Part shown: positions 23,213-33,256 of the stretch, in pieces
How the letters are laid out: every line of letters starts with the position of its first letter
How positions within the stretch are numbered: the first letter of the stretch is position 1
Assembly (NCBI GenBank): GCA_011317545.1
Contig: WUJK01000006.1
Span: 434,001-498,000, forward strand
DNA length: 64,000 nucleotides
Direction of reading: 5' to 3'
Source: Coniella vitis
Lineage: Eukaryota; Ascomycota; Sordariomycetes; Diaporthales; Schizoparmaceae
Translations under genes and position numbers: made by a program
The notes under the pieces: generated by a model
The model's input: the letters and a program-made list of their open reading frames with translations, nothing else
The model's database searches: none
What the model was told of the DNA's origin: nothing

Positions 23213-23443
23213 AGGAGAAGCAGGTTCGGCCAAGCTGCTGGCTCTGGTTCGGTCAATGTAGGCGGCGGCATCGAGAAGCAAGCTTTTGAGCTGTCTCTCG
23301 CGAGGGTCCAGTTGCACGGTGGTCATGGTTTCGGCGCTGGCTGGGCTGCGCTTTCTCTCCATCGGGTGGGAAGCGAAATTCCTCACAAGCACAGGCAGAC
23401 GAGTCGGTTTGTATAGCGCTATCCTAAAGCTTGCTCTATACAT
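21569..23443 (-). CDS. CCA1: CCA-adding tRNA nucleotidyltransferase Cca1
   Basis: Adds or repairs the CCA 3' end of nuclear and mitochondrial tRNAs. Two exons, 22522-23443 and 21569-22428 (donor GTAAGT, acceptor CTAG), phase 1, 593 residues. The class II nucleotidyltransferase head shows LRWAGGWVRDKLLG and SHDIDVAI (metal-binding Asp114 and Asp116), then EEDASRRDATVNALFYNIHT, the EDFVGGLADMERKIIRTPL block and the flexible-loop region DDPLRVLRLVRFASRL (motif D/E type). Three in-frame Mets, 1, 28 and 40, precede the fold. The first 27 residues (MYRASFRIALYKPTRLPVLV...) are basic and amphipathic like a mitochondrial presequence, so alternative starts may yield mitochondrial and cytosolic/nuclear forms as known for yeast CCA1. 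Residues 78-87 are ten Gln encoded by a CAG-type repeat. Confidence 0.95.
23183..23212 (-). repeat. CAG/CTG microsatellite encoding Q10 inside CCA1
   Basis: Ten consecutive Gln codons (mostly CAG on the coding strand) between the start codons and the catalytic head of Cca1. It is likely length-variable between isolates and sits in a disordered segment. Confidence 0.9.
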
Positions 23444-26400
23444 ATGCTCTCAGGTGGTGCCGACTTGCTTTTGAACCCTTTGTCAACGCACTTGATCTAG
23501 ATGATTTTTCCATACTGTGGGAGGGTTCCGGCGGGCCTCAGTAGTGAGGTACCTCGGCGTGAGCAAAGCAAGCACCTCCTCCTGCGATGTGAACGTTTGA
23601 CTCACTCTGAACGTGCTTGTCAGCGACACGGCTGCATGCTTCCCGAAAAGTACAAGCTGAATTGGTAAATGCTCTGTCGTAACAGGCCTAGTGTAATTCA
23701 CTTCTCGCTCAATAGTCTGTATGATCTTCTCAAAGTACCCATTGCCATTTCGACGTCTGCTTTACGGCCAACGGCAGTTGCAAAACACTGCCAGTTGACC
23801 CGACATCGACTCTCCAATTTTGAGCCAATGGGAGCTTTTATAAAAGTGGGCCTCGTTTCTCGACATCCCCAACTACACCACCATCGCCTCAAAGGAAGAC
23901 TGTCAGTTGTCTTTGAATGAGTTCAGATTTGTGGAATACATGATTGGGAGAATTTATACCTAATTTTGGAGAATGCAATTCTTTTTTTTTTAAAAAAAAA
24001 AGAAAACAACAACAACCTTAAAATCTTTGGGCTACAGAGCTGGAAACATTCATCAGTGATTATATCGCTCATTTGAGCAGTGGATCTCATGATACTTGAC
24101 TTGAACTGAACATCCTCGTCCCAGTTTCGTTCAAAATACTGGCCTCTCAAAGACGAATCTGGGTTACTGAGATTTAAGATCAGATTCATGAAGCACTTGA
24201 TTTACGGAGGCTTCAATTACGCCTCTAAGCATTCCTGATTTCCACTTACAAGTGATCCTTACCGACTTGTTCCCAGGCCGAGTCTACTTGTGATGGGCAC
24301 GATATTGAACCGTGCCGGCAGATAGGAACGAGCTAGTCAGCCTCAAGCTACAAGGGAATGCTTACACATCAAATCTCTCGAGCGTAACATTCTCATTGGC
24401 CCTTCTCGCAGCCTTGTGCGATTATGGACCCTGAAAGGTGCAAAAGGTAACCCATCGTAGGCCAGACAACTCACTGATAGTGACCAAAGACTTCTTGAGT
24501 TTCTAATACGATTGAGTCTAGTAAAGCAGCCCAAGAAGAACATTGAAAGCGCAATAAGGATCGAAATCAGCGATGGACCAATTTGACCTCGTGAAATGCA
24601 ACAATTCAGGAATCTAATGAACCTGGGCAAGAAATGTGGTGTTATGGTTCTAGGGCAGGTGCTGAATATTCCTTGATACTCTAGTGACATTGCGCAATAT
24701 TTACAGTGACCCATTTGCAAGGGCATACATAGCCTCTGAAATGGAATTTTGTGATTGTTCCATGCCTGCCTATCTTCTTATCAAACACCACAAACACTGG
24801 ACATCTGACATTCACCAACGCGCCCTACCATATTCGTCAATCTTGTACGTATCAACTTGATGAGGGACATCCAGGAAATGAAAAAGAGAAAAAGGTAAAA
24901 CGACCGAAGAAACCGCCGCAACAAAGCGGAAGATGAGTCAGTACATTCGTTGCCTGCAAACGTTACCGAAGCCGACATCTAGACTATTTCTCAAGTGACA
25001 AATGCCTATGCCAGAAAACATACGCAGACTGTTAAATTATATTCACCCCTCTGTTATGTTTGCCTCTGTTGGAGCTGAGAAACTCAAAGACCTCTTTTCC
25101 CCAAGAGACAAAGACATGTCACCTGACAAGGATTGCGATTATTACATATGAGCAGGGTAACCAAGGACTACTTGTACAGCACTGATGTCTTTGCCTAGCT
25201 AGCCAGCTAGCTAACGACCTGGCCTAGAGACCAAATGGAAATGTACATAGTAAACTCGTGGCTGAGATGTCACGGTGAACTCTATTCGTTCAAGATAAGC
25301 TTGTCAACAAAGATCAGAAAGGAAGGCTTCTGAACAAGATGGATGACCTGCAACAAGCCACGCAGCCAAACGGTTACCGGTGAAATACGTGGCATGGCCA
25401 CAGAGTAGGGCTTCCCGATCTCCTACATCGCCATACTGCTGGTTGAACTTGCATGCGTGGCATCCAACTGACGACGCCAAGGGCGGCGCAAGAAAGCGTC
25501 GGGCATTATTCGTCGTAGTAGAATAGTCATCCGATCAGAGAAACGGTCGCCTCTCCCCTCTTCCTCGCAGATAAGACAATAGCCGCAACAGCAGCTGTAC
25601 ACTGTTGCTTGGAGGAACTCAACGTGCGTGATCGAGTAGAATACGGGGATGCTACACCCACTCTGGGCAAACTGGACGCTACACCAATATCTGGTCACTT
25701 CTCCAGAGAGATTTGCAGAGCAGCTACTAGTAGCTGGCCAGTACTATGTAGCATGGGAGCTGCCTGTGTGTTCCAGGCCTTTCTCTGGAGGAGCGCCACC
25801 AATAGCGCACCACAAAGACCATTAGTGGCAGAAGTGGTAAAGCGCATCTCCTTTTCTGTGTTTTTGTTTTTGACCTGGGATGTATATACTATGTATAGTA
25901 GATGTACGTAGTAGGCAGTGCCGCGGGTGCAGCGCTCATCAATGGCGGAAACGGAGGGCTGTGACGTAATCATGCACAGCTGGCCACCAGCGCGCCGAGC
26001 ATCCTCACAAAGCTCCTAGGACCTGTACTCCGTTTGTGTTGCAAACAGGTACTACATATTATGTAGACTGGACCAACTGGCAACTGGGTAGCTACCTAGT
26101 AAAGCTACATTCGATGTCATCCGTCCTCTGATGCCAAGCCGCACCGAAGATCTTGGCTGTCTTGGTGAAGGTTTTTGTCGCCCACGACAAGGGCCGGGGA
26201 AGACGTAGCCCCTCGTTCATGATATTCGCGCATTCTTTTGCTTTAAATGGATGTATATTCGTACTCCAAAGGTCCAATCGACAGGAGGAGCTACTCTTAG
26301 GCTGCTGAGACTGCTGTAGGCGCACCTTTCTTTGCCCCCCTCCTGTGGTCACGAGGGCGGGCTGTGCGATCGTCCCGTTACAGGCATGGCGCTCCATGGT

Positions 26401-26822
26401 CGCACTCAACCTCAAAAGCGCTCTAGGCTCGTGTCTCCTTCCCGTCAATTGCACTACGCAATAGGGTTCGTTTGGGAACGTGAGAGTGTGAGAAGATGAA
26501 AAGAGAACGTCCCGTGGCCCGCCCCTTTCCCACCTACCTCGAGACACATTTTATGCTATATAATTAGCCACATGTAGAAGTATCTCAATATCCTTGCCAG
26601 GCCATTAAGCGACCTTGAACAAGTACAAAGGGAAAGCTTTCCCCTCTGCCACACCCTTCATCTCCTTGACATCAATATCTACTCACCTTGATCACTCAAG
26701 CCAAATCCACAACTGCTCAAGACAGAAAAACATCAGATTGCTTCCCCAACCAAGCCTAAAATAGAGACTTGTCTTTTTAGATTCGATTTCTCATACCTCA
26801 CTACTGAATCGAAGCACCCATC
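23444..26822. other. 3.4 kb gene-poor divergent interval
   Basis: Flanked by the starts of CCA1 (leftward) and the small gene at 26.8 kb (rightward). I see no conserved protein; a 127-codon frame on the minus strand at 24343-24726 is not convincing. It holds the T10A10 palindrome (23982-24001), a CTAGCTAGCCAGCTAGCTA-type repeat near 25194-25213, three ACATAGTA/TACTATGT motifs (25245, 25742, 25887) and a pyrimidine-rich leader before 26820. Small introns, a non-coding RNA or a fast-evolving gene cannot be excluded. Confidence 0.5.
23982..24001. repeat. T10A10 palindrome
   Basis: Ten T followed directly by ten A, a perfect 20-bp inverted repeat in gene-free DNA about 540 bp upstream of CCA1. 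Such tracts are stiff and tend to exclude nucleosomes; no further function can be read. Confidence 0.8.
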
Positions 26823-26841
26823 ATGGCCGGTTCGTTCACTC

Positions 26842-27153
26842 ATGGCCACAAGGTACCCCGTAGGTGCAGCAGATATTGACCTGAGCCTGGCAACCACAGA
26901 TCACGAACAATCTCAGAACACGGGGATTCAGGAGGCACCAGGTTTGGCCAACTTCGGCACATCGCCAACCTCCTCCACTGGAGACCGCCGCATGAGCGCA
27001 GAATGGGATGCCTCCAAAACACCACCTAGCAGGTTTCAGCGGCGCAAGGGATCCATTTATTCGACGCCTGCCTCGAGAGATGGGCACGTCGACAGGAATT
27101 ATGCCGAGAAGTACCACGACAAGTTGCTGGAGAAAGGATGGGTCAAGAAATAA
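26842..27153 (+). CDS. Small fungal protein of unknown function (possible 5' frameshift)
   Basis: The frame from the ATG at 26842 gives 103 residues: MATRYPVGAADIDLSLATTD, then NTGIQEAPGLANFGTSPTS, RRMSAEWDASKTPPSRFQRR, KGSIYSTPASRDGHVDRNYA and a basic end LLEKGWVKK. The dense conserved-looking motifs and RRMS and RRKGSIYS phosphorylation-type sites suggest a real, constrained protein, but I cannot assign a function. An upstream ATG at 26823, in good context, begins MAGSFTHGHKVP and then leaves this frame. Removing one base from the C4 run at 26856-26859 would join the two frames. Either the true start is 26842 or the assembly or gene has a one-base insertion. A long pyrimidine/A-rich leader precedes it. 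No signal peptide. Confidence 0.75.
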   Translation: MATRYPVGAADIDLSLATTDHEQSQNTGIQEAPGLANFGTSPTSSTGDRRMSAEWDASKTPPSRFQRRKGSIYSTPASRDGHVDRNYAEKYHDKLLEKGWVKK

Positions 27154-27549
27154 TTCAACCTGCTTTTGATGTTATGCGATATCCAACACATGGCCTCACA
27201 AATATTGGTGCAAACAGCCACGCCTGCGAACTCACAACACGGAACCTAGGCACCGCTGTAACAAGAAAAGACGGATCGTCACTTTGGTGAGCTCGGAATG
27301 AGCCGTCTTCTTTCTGCAAAGTTGTTCGAGCCGTGGTCGATGGTCACTTCATGACGCGTTTGGGGTTTGTTGTTAGAATTAGTGTCTTTCCAATTGATTT
27401 GAATTGATTGATTGCAATGGCAACAAATTGCTTGACCGTCATATCGCCGAACTCGAAGCAAACAAGTGAGAGAAAGAAAAAACCATGACCGGCCCGATTC
27501 GGTATCTGCGTGCTGCTTTATCCGCCGTCCAATTATCTCATTCCGCCCA
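27154..27549. other. Convergent 3' region between the small gene and SYF1
   Basis: 396 bp, AT-rich, no coding evidence. It should hold both polyadenylation regions. Confidence 0.5.
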
Positions 27550-30033
27550 TCATTCATCCATGTCATCAAGGTCGATAGCATCTGGGTTTGCAGCAACTGG
27601 CTGAGGCACTGGCGCGCCTCTAGGGTTGTCCTCTGCAGCAACAAAGCCCACAGGTGCCCGAGCTTGTCTTTCGAGGGCGGCCATCGCATCGACAACCTCC
27701 TGATCCGCTTCGCCGTTTCCTTCTCCTTGAGTTTGAGCTGCTGCCTGACTCCTTGCAATGGCCTGTGACGCAATGAAGTTGACGTCGGTGTTGTACTGTG
27801 CCTGGACGCTACGCTTGATGCGCCGCATCTCTTTGAAGGTATCCTCGTTGCCATGCTGTACCTCGAACTGCTCCCATTTTGCCCAAAAGTCTGGGTTGGT
27901 GCGAGGATCGCAGAACTGCGAGGCATGTCCATAGATGGCTCGGGCACGGTCGATTTCGCCCAGGCGCTTCTCCATATCCGCAAACTTGAGGCACATATCG
28001 CGGGCTTCGTTGTCAGGCAAGGCTGCGATGGCACGCTCGTAGATTGGTCTTGTAGATGGCAATCCAAAATTAGACGCTGATTTGGTGATGTAGAAGTTGA
28101 ACATGTCGGCGCGATCTTCGTCCGCAACTGCTCTTGTTGCTCTCTCGTAGATGCGCATAGCGTGCCGCGCCAGTCCTCGCTCTTCCTCCAAGTTTCCATA
28201 CATGAGGTACAGGACCTTTGCGAACTTGGGCGGGCAGTCCTCAATGGCCTGTTCAAATAGGTCGCGTAGTCTCTCGATACCGATTTGTCTGTCGACGGCC
28301 TTGGTGAGATACAGATTCCAAAGCTCGAAGGCTACCGGGTAGCTAAACAGATCGAGACCTCGTTCGTATATCTTGAACGATTCTTCATAGTAGTTGTTTT
28401 CTTCCAGAAGATTGGCGTAGTTGACGACCGTCTGCGGCGTGGCGATGCGAAGCTCGAATATCCTTTCGTAGACTTTCTTCGTTTCCTCCAAGGAGCTAAC
28501 GCTTTCCACCAAATCAACGTAGAAACTCCACAGCTTCCAGCTCTTATGAACTCGCTGCTGAGGCGACAGAGTCTCATCAAAGTAGTCGACTGTTGATCTC
28601 TTGGGCGACTGAACCGCCTTGGCCATGATCTTGACAGCCTCATCGAAGTTTTCGTTTCGCAACTCCATCTCGGCCCACTCGATCCACATGTCGGCCAGCT
28701 CTGCCACAGATTTGAAGGGTACTTTGACAGCTTTCTCCATGATGACCCGCGCATTTCTCAGATCGCCTCCCTTCTCGTAGAACTTGGCATAATTTGCCCA
28801 TAGTTGATGAAAGGCACCGACAGCCTTCTTTGGCTGTATCGCTGCGATGGCGTCGGTATATGTCTGCACGACTTGCACGCCGTTGTCGCCCCAGAGTACC
28901 ACCCGTTTCTCCCACTCATTCACATTATTTGGGTTCTGGCGCAAGAGGACATCATTCAAGAGAAATGGCCGACGGTCCATCAAATGCTCGAACCTCATCA
29001 TGCGAATATCGAGGTCAAAGTCAGCATTCTCGTCAATGACGCCCTTTTCGGCACGAGTCTGCGCCATCTCCATCAATGCGCCAATAATGGATTCCTCAAA
29101 TTCCACGTAAGAGTCAAAGACGAGGGTAAAATCGCGGACAGTCATAACCGTAGTAATACCCTCCTCAAAGACATCTCGTGCTCGCTCAAAGCTGCCTCGT
29201 CTCATCCAGTATGAAGCGAGTCCAGCCCATAGCTTGCCTCTCTGATCAGAGAACCGCTCGATGCCACTGCGTATGATTCGTTCGACATCGATTCCTGTCT
29301 CGTGTCCGGTCTCAACCGTGGCAGCATGCTCGACAATTAAGTCAACCATCTCGCTCCACAGCTCGTAATGCCCCTTGCCATTTTTGCTCTGGAAGCGTGG
29401 GTTGTTGAGAATCGATATGTACTTGTGGACTGCCTCTGTGTAGAGTCCCTCTTGTATAAGCAGCTCGATAAAATCCTCTGCGTCTTCGGGATGAACCTGC
29501 ATATACCGCCTCCAGATTTTGACTGCAGTCATTCCGCCAACGGAGTTGGCGAAAGGTCGGTAGAGGGCCCATATTCTGTTGTGTTGAGTGATTGGAAGTG
29601 CTCTGAGAGCGCGGTCAAACGTCCGTCGCGTCAGGGTAACGAGAGGCTGGAGTGTCAAGAACTTGAGATACATCTCCCATATCCTCGGCATTTTATTGAG
29701 CAATATGAGCGCCCTTTCAAAGAGCGCGTTCACTTTGCGGAATTCGGATGCGAAGACGGCGGCATTGAGTTTGGCAACATGCTTGGTTCGAAAGGAGAGG
29801 TACGTCTTCCAAAGCTTGTACGACCGCGGCAGCTGTATGCATGCGCGCTCGAGGACGAAGGCTTGGTCCTGGACGGTGCCGCGCTGGAATTTGAACTCGA
29901 TGTATGCCAGCCATGGCTTTGTGCTGCCGGGACTGCGCTGGATGTCCTGTTCGTATACAAAGTCGTCGTCGGCCACGAGAGACAAGTCGGGCTTGCGGCC
30001 GACGCCGTTGTTGAGGGCCGCAAGCGACGGCAT
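27550..30033 (-). CDS. SYF1: Pre-mRNA splicing factor Syf1 (XAB2)
   Basis: Scaffold of the Prp19/NineTeen complex in the spliceosome. 827 residues if translation starts at 30033 (MPSLAALNNGVGRKPDLSLV), which fits the family; the frame is open upstream to 30303, but those 90 residues are Arg/Ser/His-rich and unlike Syf1. After DDDFVYEQDIQRSPGSTKPW the protein is an array of HAT repeats, for example WLAYIEFKFQRGTVQDQAFV, LWKTYLSFRTKH, RIWEMYLKFLTLQPLVTLTR, LWANYAKFYEKGGDLRNARV and MYGNLEEERGLARHAMRIYE. The C-terminus is acidic (PDAIDLDDMDE), as in other Syf1 proteins. It is intronless over this span. It is divergent from the V-ATPase D gene with about 550 bp between starts. Confidence 0.95.
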   Translation of the reverse strand: MPSLAALNNGVGRKPDLSLVADDDFVYEQDIQRSPGSTKPWLAYIEFKFQRGTVQDQAFVLERACIQLPRSYKLWKTYLSFRTKHVAKLNAAVFASEFRKVNALFERALILLNKMPRIWEMYLKFLTLQPLVTLTRRTFDRALRALPITQHNRIWALYRPFANSVGGMTAVKIWRRYMQVHPEDAEDFIELLIQEGLYTEAVHKYISILNNPRFQSKNGKGHYELWSEMVDLIVEHAATVETGHETGIDVERIIRSGIERFSDQRGKLWAGLASYWMRRGSFERARDVFEEGITTVMTVRDFTLVFDSYVEFEESIIGALMEMAQTRAEKGVIDENADFDLDIRMMRFEHLMDRRPFLLNDVLLRQNPNNVNEWEKRVVLWGDNGVQVVQTYTDAIAAIQPKKAVGAFHQLWANYAKFYEKGGDLRNARVIMEKAVKVPFKSVAELADMWIEWAEMELRNENFDEAVKIMAKAVQSPKRSTVDYFDETLSPQQRVHKSWKLWSFYVDLVESVSSLEETKKVYERIFELRIATPQTVVNYANLLEENNYYEESFKIYERGLDLFSYPVAFELWNLYLTKAVDRQIGIERLRDLFEQAIEDCPPKFAKVLYLMYGNLEEERGLARHAMRIYERATRAVADEDRADMFNFYITKSASNFGLPSTRPIYERAIAALPDNEARDMCLKFADMEKRLGEIDRARAIYGHASQFCDPRTNPDFWAKWEQFEVQHGNEDTFKEMRRIKRSVQAQYNTDVNFIASQAIARSQAAAQTQGEGNGEADQEVVDAMAALERQARAPVGFVAAEDNPRGAPVPQPVAANPDAIDLDDMDE

Positions 30034-30580
30034 GGCGGATAGTTGTCCTTCAGGCCTCTCAGGTGCAGCCGCCAGAGGCGATCGAGATGCGGGGTCTTGG
30101 GTTTGTTGCTCTGTGCTAGCACATAGCTGACGACGGAGGGAGTTGGAAGGTAGAGAGCGGAATAGAAATGTCGAGTGATGTTGGCGAGTGGAAAGACTGG
30201 CCGATTTTTTGGGGACGCGGTTGGCGTAGGTCGCTCGTACATGCGAGTGCTGCCGCCGCGCCAACCTGTGCAAAGCACGGAGCCGCCTCCAGGTCCCATC
30301 CATGTAGGCCTAAAGGCCCCCAACTGCTCACTACAGGCTCCACTTACACCACTGAAGCTGCATGCCTGCCCAGTCGGCCTGGTCTGACGACACTGATATC
30401 CAGAAATAGACGGCTCCTCTGCTCAACCTCGATCGTGCACACGAGATAACGACACGGTCCTTAGTGTTTATTACTGCATTGCCGCAATAGGACGAAATTC
30501 TGTCCGCCTAAGATCTCGCTCTTCTGTGACAAGAAATTTCTGCGGAAACATCTACAAACTCGCCCTAACGAATCGTCAGG
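30034..30580. promoter_or_regulatory. Divergent promoter region of SYF1 and VMA8
   Basis: 547 bp between the two proposed start codons. An in-frame open extension of SYF1 covers its left half (to 30303) but looks like 5' leader rather than coding. Confidence 0.55.
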
Positions 30581-31719
30581 ATGTCGGGAGCAGGAGTAAG
30601 GCCATGTGATCCATTAGCCAGGAGACAATGTGACGGAAATGCTCATACTGAATAACAGGACAGAGAGGCAGTCTTTCCGACTCGACAGAGTCTGGGTATA
30701 ATGAAGGCGAAGCTCAAGGGAGCCGAGCAAGGCCACAGTCTGCTGAAGCGCAAAAGTGAAGCCTTGACCAAGTGAGCGCGCTCTATCTTCAGGTCGTCCT
30801 GTCAACTCATCATGATCCGGTGCTAATTGCCCTTTCTTGCTAGACGTTTCCGAGGTATAGCTGCTTCTCACGTGCCGAATCGATCTCACCTGATATCTGA
30901 CATTCGCTGAACGATAGAAATTACACGCCGTATCGATGAGGCCAAGCGCAAGATGGGCCGGGTGATGCAGATTGCTTCCTTTTCCCTTGCCGAGGTCACG
31001 TATGCTGTTGGTGGAGATATTGGCTACCAGGTGCAAGAGTCTGTGAAACAAGCAAGGTTCCGCGTCCGATCCAAACAAGAGAATGTTTCTGGTGTGCTAC
31101 TGCCCGCCTTTGAAAGTTACACAGAGGAGGGCATCAACGACTTTGCCATGACAGGTCTCGGAAAGGGCGGTCAACAGGTGCAGAGGTGCCGCGAGACGTA
31201 TGCGAGAGCGGTGGAAGCTCTTGTTGAGCTTGCAAGCTTGCAGACTGCCTTTGTGATCCTGGACGAGGTCATTAAGGTTGTCAACCGGAGAGGTGAGTTC
31301 TTCCTTTCTTGAGTGTTTCCTTAGTCTAACGTCTAGCTAACCGTCTTTGCAGTGAACGCCATGTAAATCTATCCTGATATTCTTTACCCCAGGCGAAATA
31401 CTGACCGCTGTAGTGAACATGTTATCATTCCCCGTACCGAGAACACAATCAAATGTACGTTGAATCTAAATTTGTGTTTTTTAAGATTGGCCTGCTGACG
31501 AACAATACAGACATCAACTCCGAGCTTGACGAGGTGGACAGAGAGGAGTTCTACCGTCTGAAGAAGGTAGCTAACAAGAAACAGCGAGACAACGCTGAGG
31601 CGGATGCCGAAATGAAGGCTAAAAAGGAGGCTTTGGGTAAGCTGGAGACCAAGGACGATCAAGATTCTGGACCAGCAGATATCCTTGGGGCCGACGAGGA
31701 CGAAGACGTCATCTTCTGA
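30581..31719 (+). CDS. VMA8: V-type proton ATPase subunit D
   Basis: Central-stalk subunit of the V1 sector that couples ATP hydrolysis to proton pumping on vacuoles and endosomes. Seven exons: 30581-30595, 30659-30771, 30844-30854, 30918-31292, 31353-31362, 31414-31454, 31511-31719; every junction is GT...AG and in phase, total 257 residues (yeast Vma8 256). The protein reads MSGAG-DREAVFPTRQSLGIMK, KLKGAEQGHSLLKRKSEALT, KRFREITRRIDEAKRKMGRV, ...KVVNRRVNAIEHVIIPRTEN, TIKYINSELDEVDREEFYRL and an acidic tail. Exons 3 (11 nt) and 5 (10 nt) are microexons, and exon 1 codes five residues. They are required: skipping either breaks the frame and removes conserved residues. Long antiparallel coiled coils are expected at both ends. 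Confidence 0.95.
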
Positions 31720-31920
31720 TCGAACTTCGACATACTACAACCGATCAAACAAGAGTGTACAGAGAGGGGTTGCAATGGAGACGAAAGAGTATTTGTATAT
31801 GTATGGTATCATGATATCTGCCTTACACCGAGCGCCTGCTAGCCTGCTTGTCTTATGAGAATCATAGCATTTGTCCTGAGCCAATCTGATATGTAATGAA
31901 CCTTCTCGAAACGGCAACAC
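31720..31920. terminator. Convergent 3' region of VMA8 and the snRNP gene
   Basis: 201 bp between two stop codons. AT-rich, with TGTATATGTATGG-like sequence near 31794 of the kind seen at yeast polyadenylation signals. The role is inferred from position. Confidence 0.4.
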
Positions 31921-32837
31921 TTATTGCCTCTGGTATGTAACCTTGATACTCTGGCTACCATTCAGTTGTATGCCAGCAGTGCTCTCCTTGGCACTAATTG
32001 CGCCCGCCTCGTTTTCATATTCCACGAATGCAATGCCACGACGCCCAGGCACCAGACGAACTTCGCGGAAGCCATCGAAGCGGCCGAAGACGCCAGTAAG
32101 AGCCTCGACGTCGTAGTCCTCTGGGAGGTTCTGGACAAAGAGAATCTTGTTCGGTGGAAGGTACTCGTCAGGAACAACAGTAGCGGCAGCAGGACCAGTC
32201 GGCTTGAGGCCGGCGCCGCGGATGGTCTTTGCAGGACGGCCACCTTGGTCTGTCGCAGGCCGCTTGAGACGTTGCTGCTCGGCTTCAAGAGCCTTCTTTC
32301 GCTCTGTTTAGGGGGAAACAAAGGCGCTACGAATTAGCCGATTTCGCAGATATACTAGAAATCAGGACTGGATTGGAATCGAGTGACGTACCTTTCTCGG
32401 CTGTGCGCTTGCGCCGGTGCTGCTCCAGAGACTCCTCGCTCTCAAAAGTCTGCACCGTAGCATCACTTTTGGTCTTTGCCAGCGCGACTTGCATCGGCTT
32501 GCCAAAGAGGTCAAACCCGTCCGCTTCCTCGATAGCCTGACGCGCCGCCTCTGGTTTATCGTAGACAATGAACGCCTGGCCCTTGGCCTTCAGATTCGTC
32601 TTGGCGACTATGTCGATAATGTTGCCGAACTCCGAGAAGAGGGCATGGAGGGCATCCTTGAGTTGGTCAACTTTAATGCGTTCCTCGAGGTTGCGCACGT
32701 ATACACTATATTGGTAGACAAGAAAAAAGAAGTAATGGGTCAGTTCTTCAGGCACGATTCTAAAGTAATGTTCCAACCTACGCAGTGTCGGAGTGCAATG
32801 ACACATACGTGGTGATTGGGGCACCTTGAGTGGCCAT
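31921..32837 (-). CDS. U1A/U2B''-type snRNP protein (Msl1-like), two RRMs
   Basis: RNA-binding spliceosomal protein that docks on U2 (or U1) snRNA loops. Three minus-strand exons, 32809-32837, 32392-32705 and 31921-32303 (donors GTATGT and GTACGT), give 241 residues. RRM1 begins TVYVRNLEERIKVDQLKDAL with RNP2 VYVRNL and RNP1 KGQAFIVY, then MQVALAKTKSDATVQ. A charged linker (RKKALEAEQQRLKRP) follows. RRM2 has ILFVQNLPEDYDVEALTGVF and RGIAFVEYENEAGA. This N-terminal RRM, linker, C-terminal RRM order is that of U1A, U2B'' and SNF; fungi usually keep one gene annotated U2 B''. I cannot separate the two roles by sequence alone. A CCCTAACCC site lies about 155 bp upstream of the start. Confidence 0.92.
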
Positions 32838-33256
32838 TTTGGTTTCTGTTGGCTTGTTTGCCTGTGCTCCTTGGAGAAAAGGTCAGGACTGAATTGGCAG
32901 TAAGTGTAAGGCGAAGACGTAGTTGATGAATGTTACAAGAGCAGAAGATGCACAAAGGCACAAGTTGACCTCTCTGAAAGCGTGCTCTATACCCTAACCC
33001 TGGAGGAAGGCTCCCGCACAGAACACTCACACGCCGGTGTTGTAGAAGGTCTGAATCCTGTAATACGTCCTTATGTTCAATGGTGCAAAGCAGTCAAAAC
33101 AATGTCAAACCGACAGACCTTTTGCTTGTCGCATATATGATGAATTCTCCAAGCCAGAAGCCGTGACAGTAATGAACTTTGTAGATGAATGATCTATATA
33201 AGGATCCCACGCTGTCTAGACCAATGCGCATTGCCCAAGATATTCAATTCTCACGC
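32838..33256. promoter_or_regulatory. Promoter of the snRNP gene and 3' flank of GEA
   Basis: 419 bp. Contains CCCTAACCC (32992-33000), a telobox-like element. No gene. Confidence 0.5.

Noticed and set aside
22778..23416. 212-codon plus-strand open frame
   Set aside because: Antisense shadow of the first CCA1 exon, rich in Val/Leu/Ala because of the GC-rich opposite strand.
24343..24726. 127-codon minus-strand frame with a hydrophobic stretch
   Set aside because: Single isolated frame, no signal peptide order or recognised family, and no splice-consistent extension.
27279..28256. 325-codon minus-strand open frame in another phase of SYF1
   Set aside because: Overlaps the HAT-repeat coding frame of SYF1 and is Ser/Arg/Thr-rich without structure.
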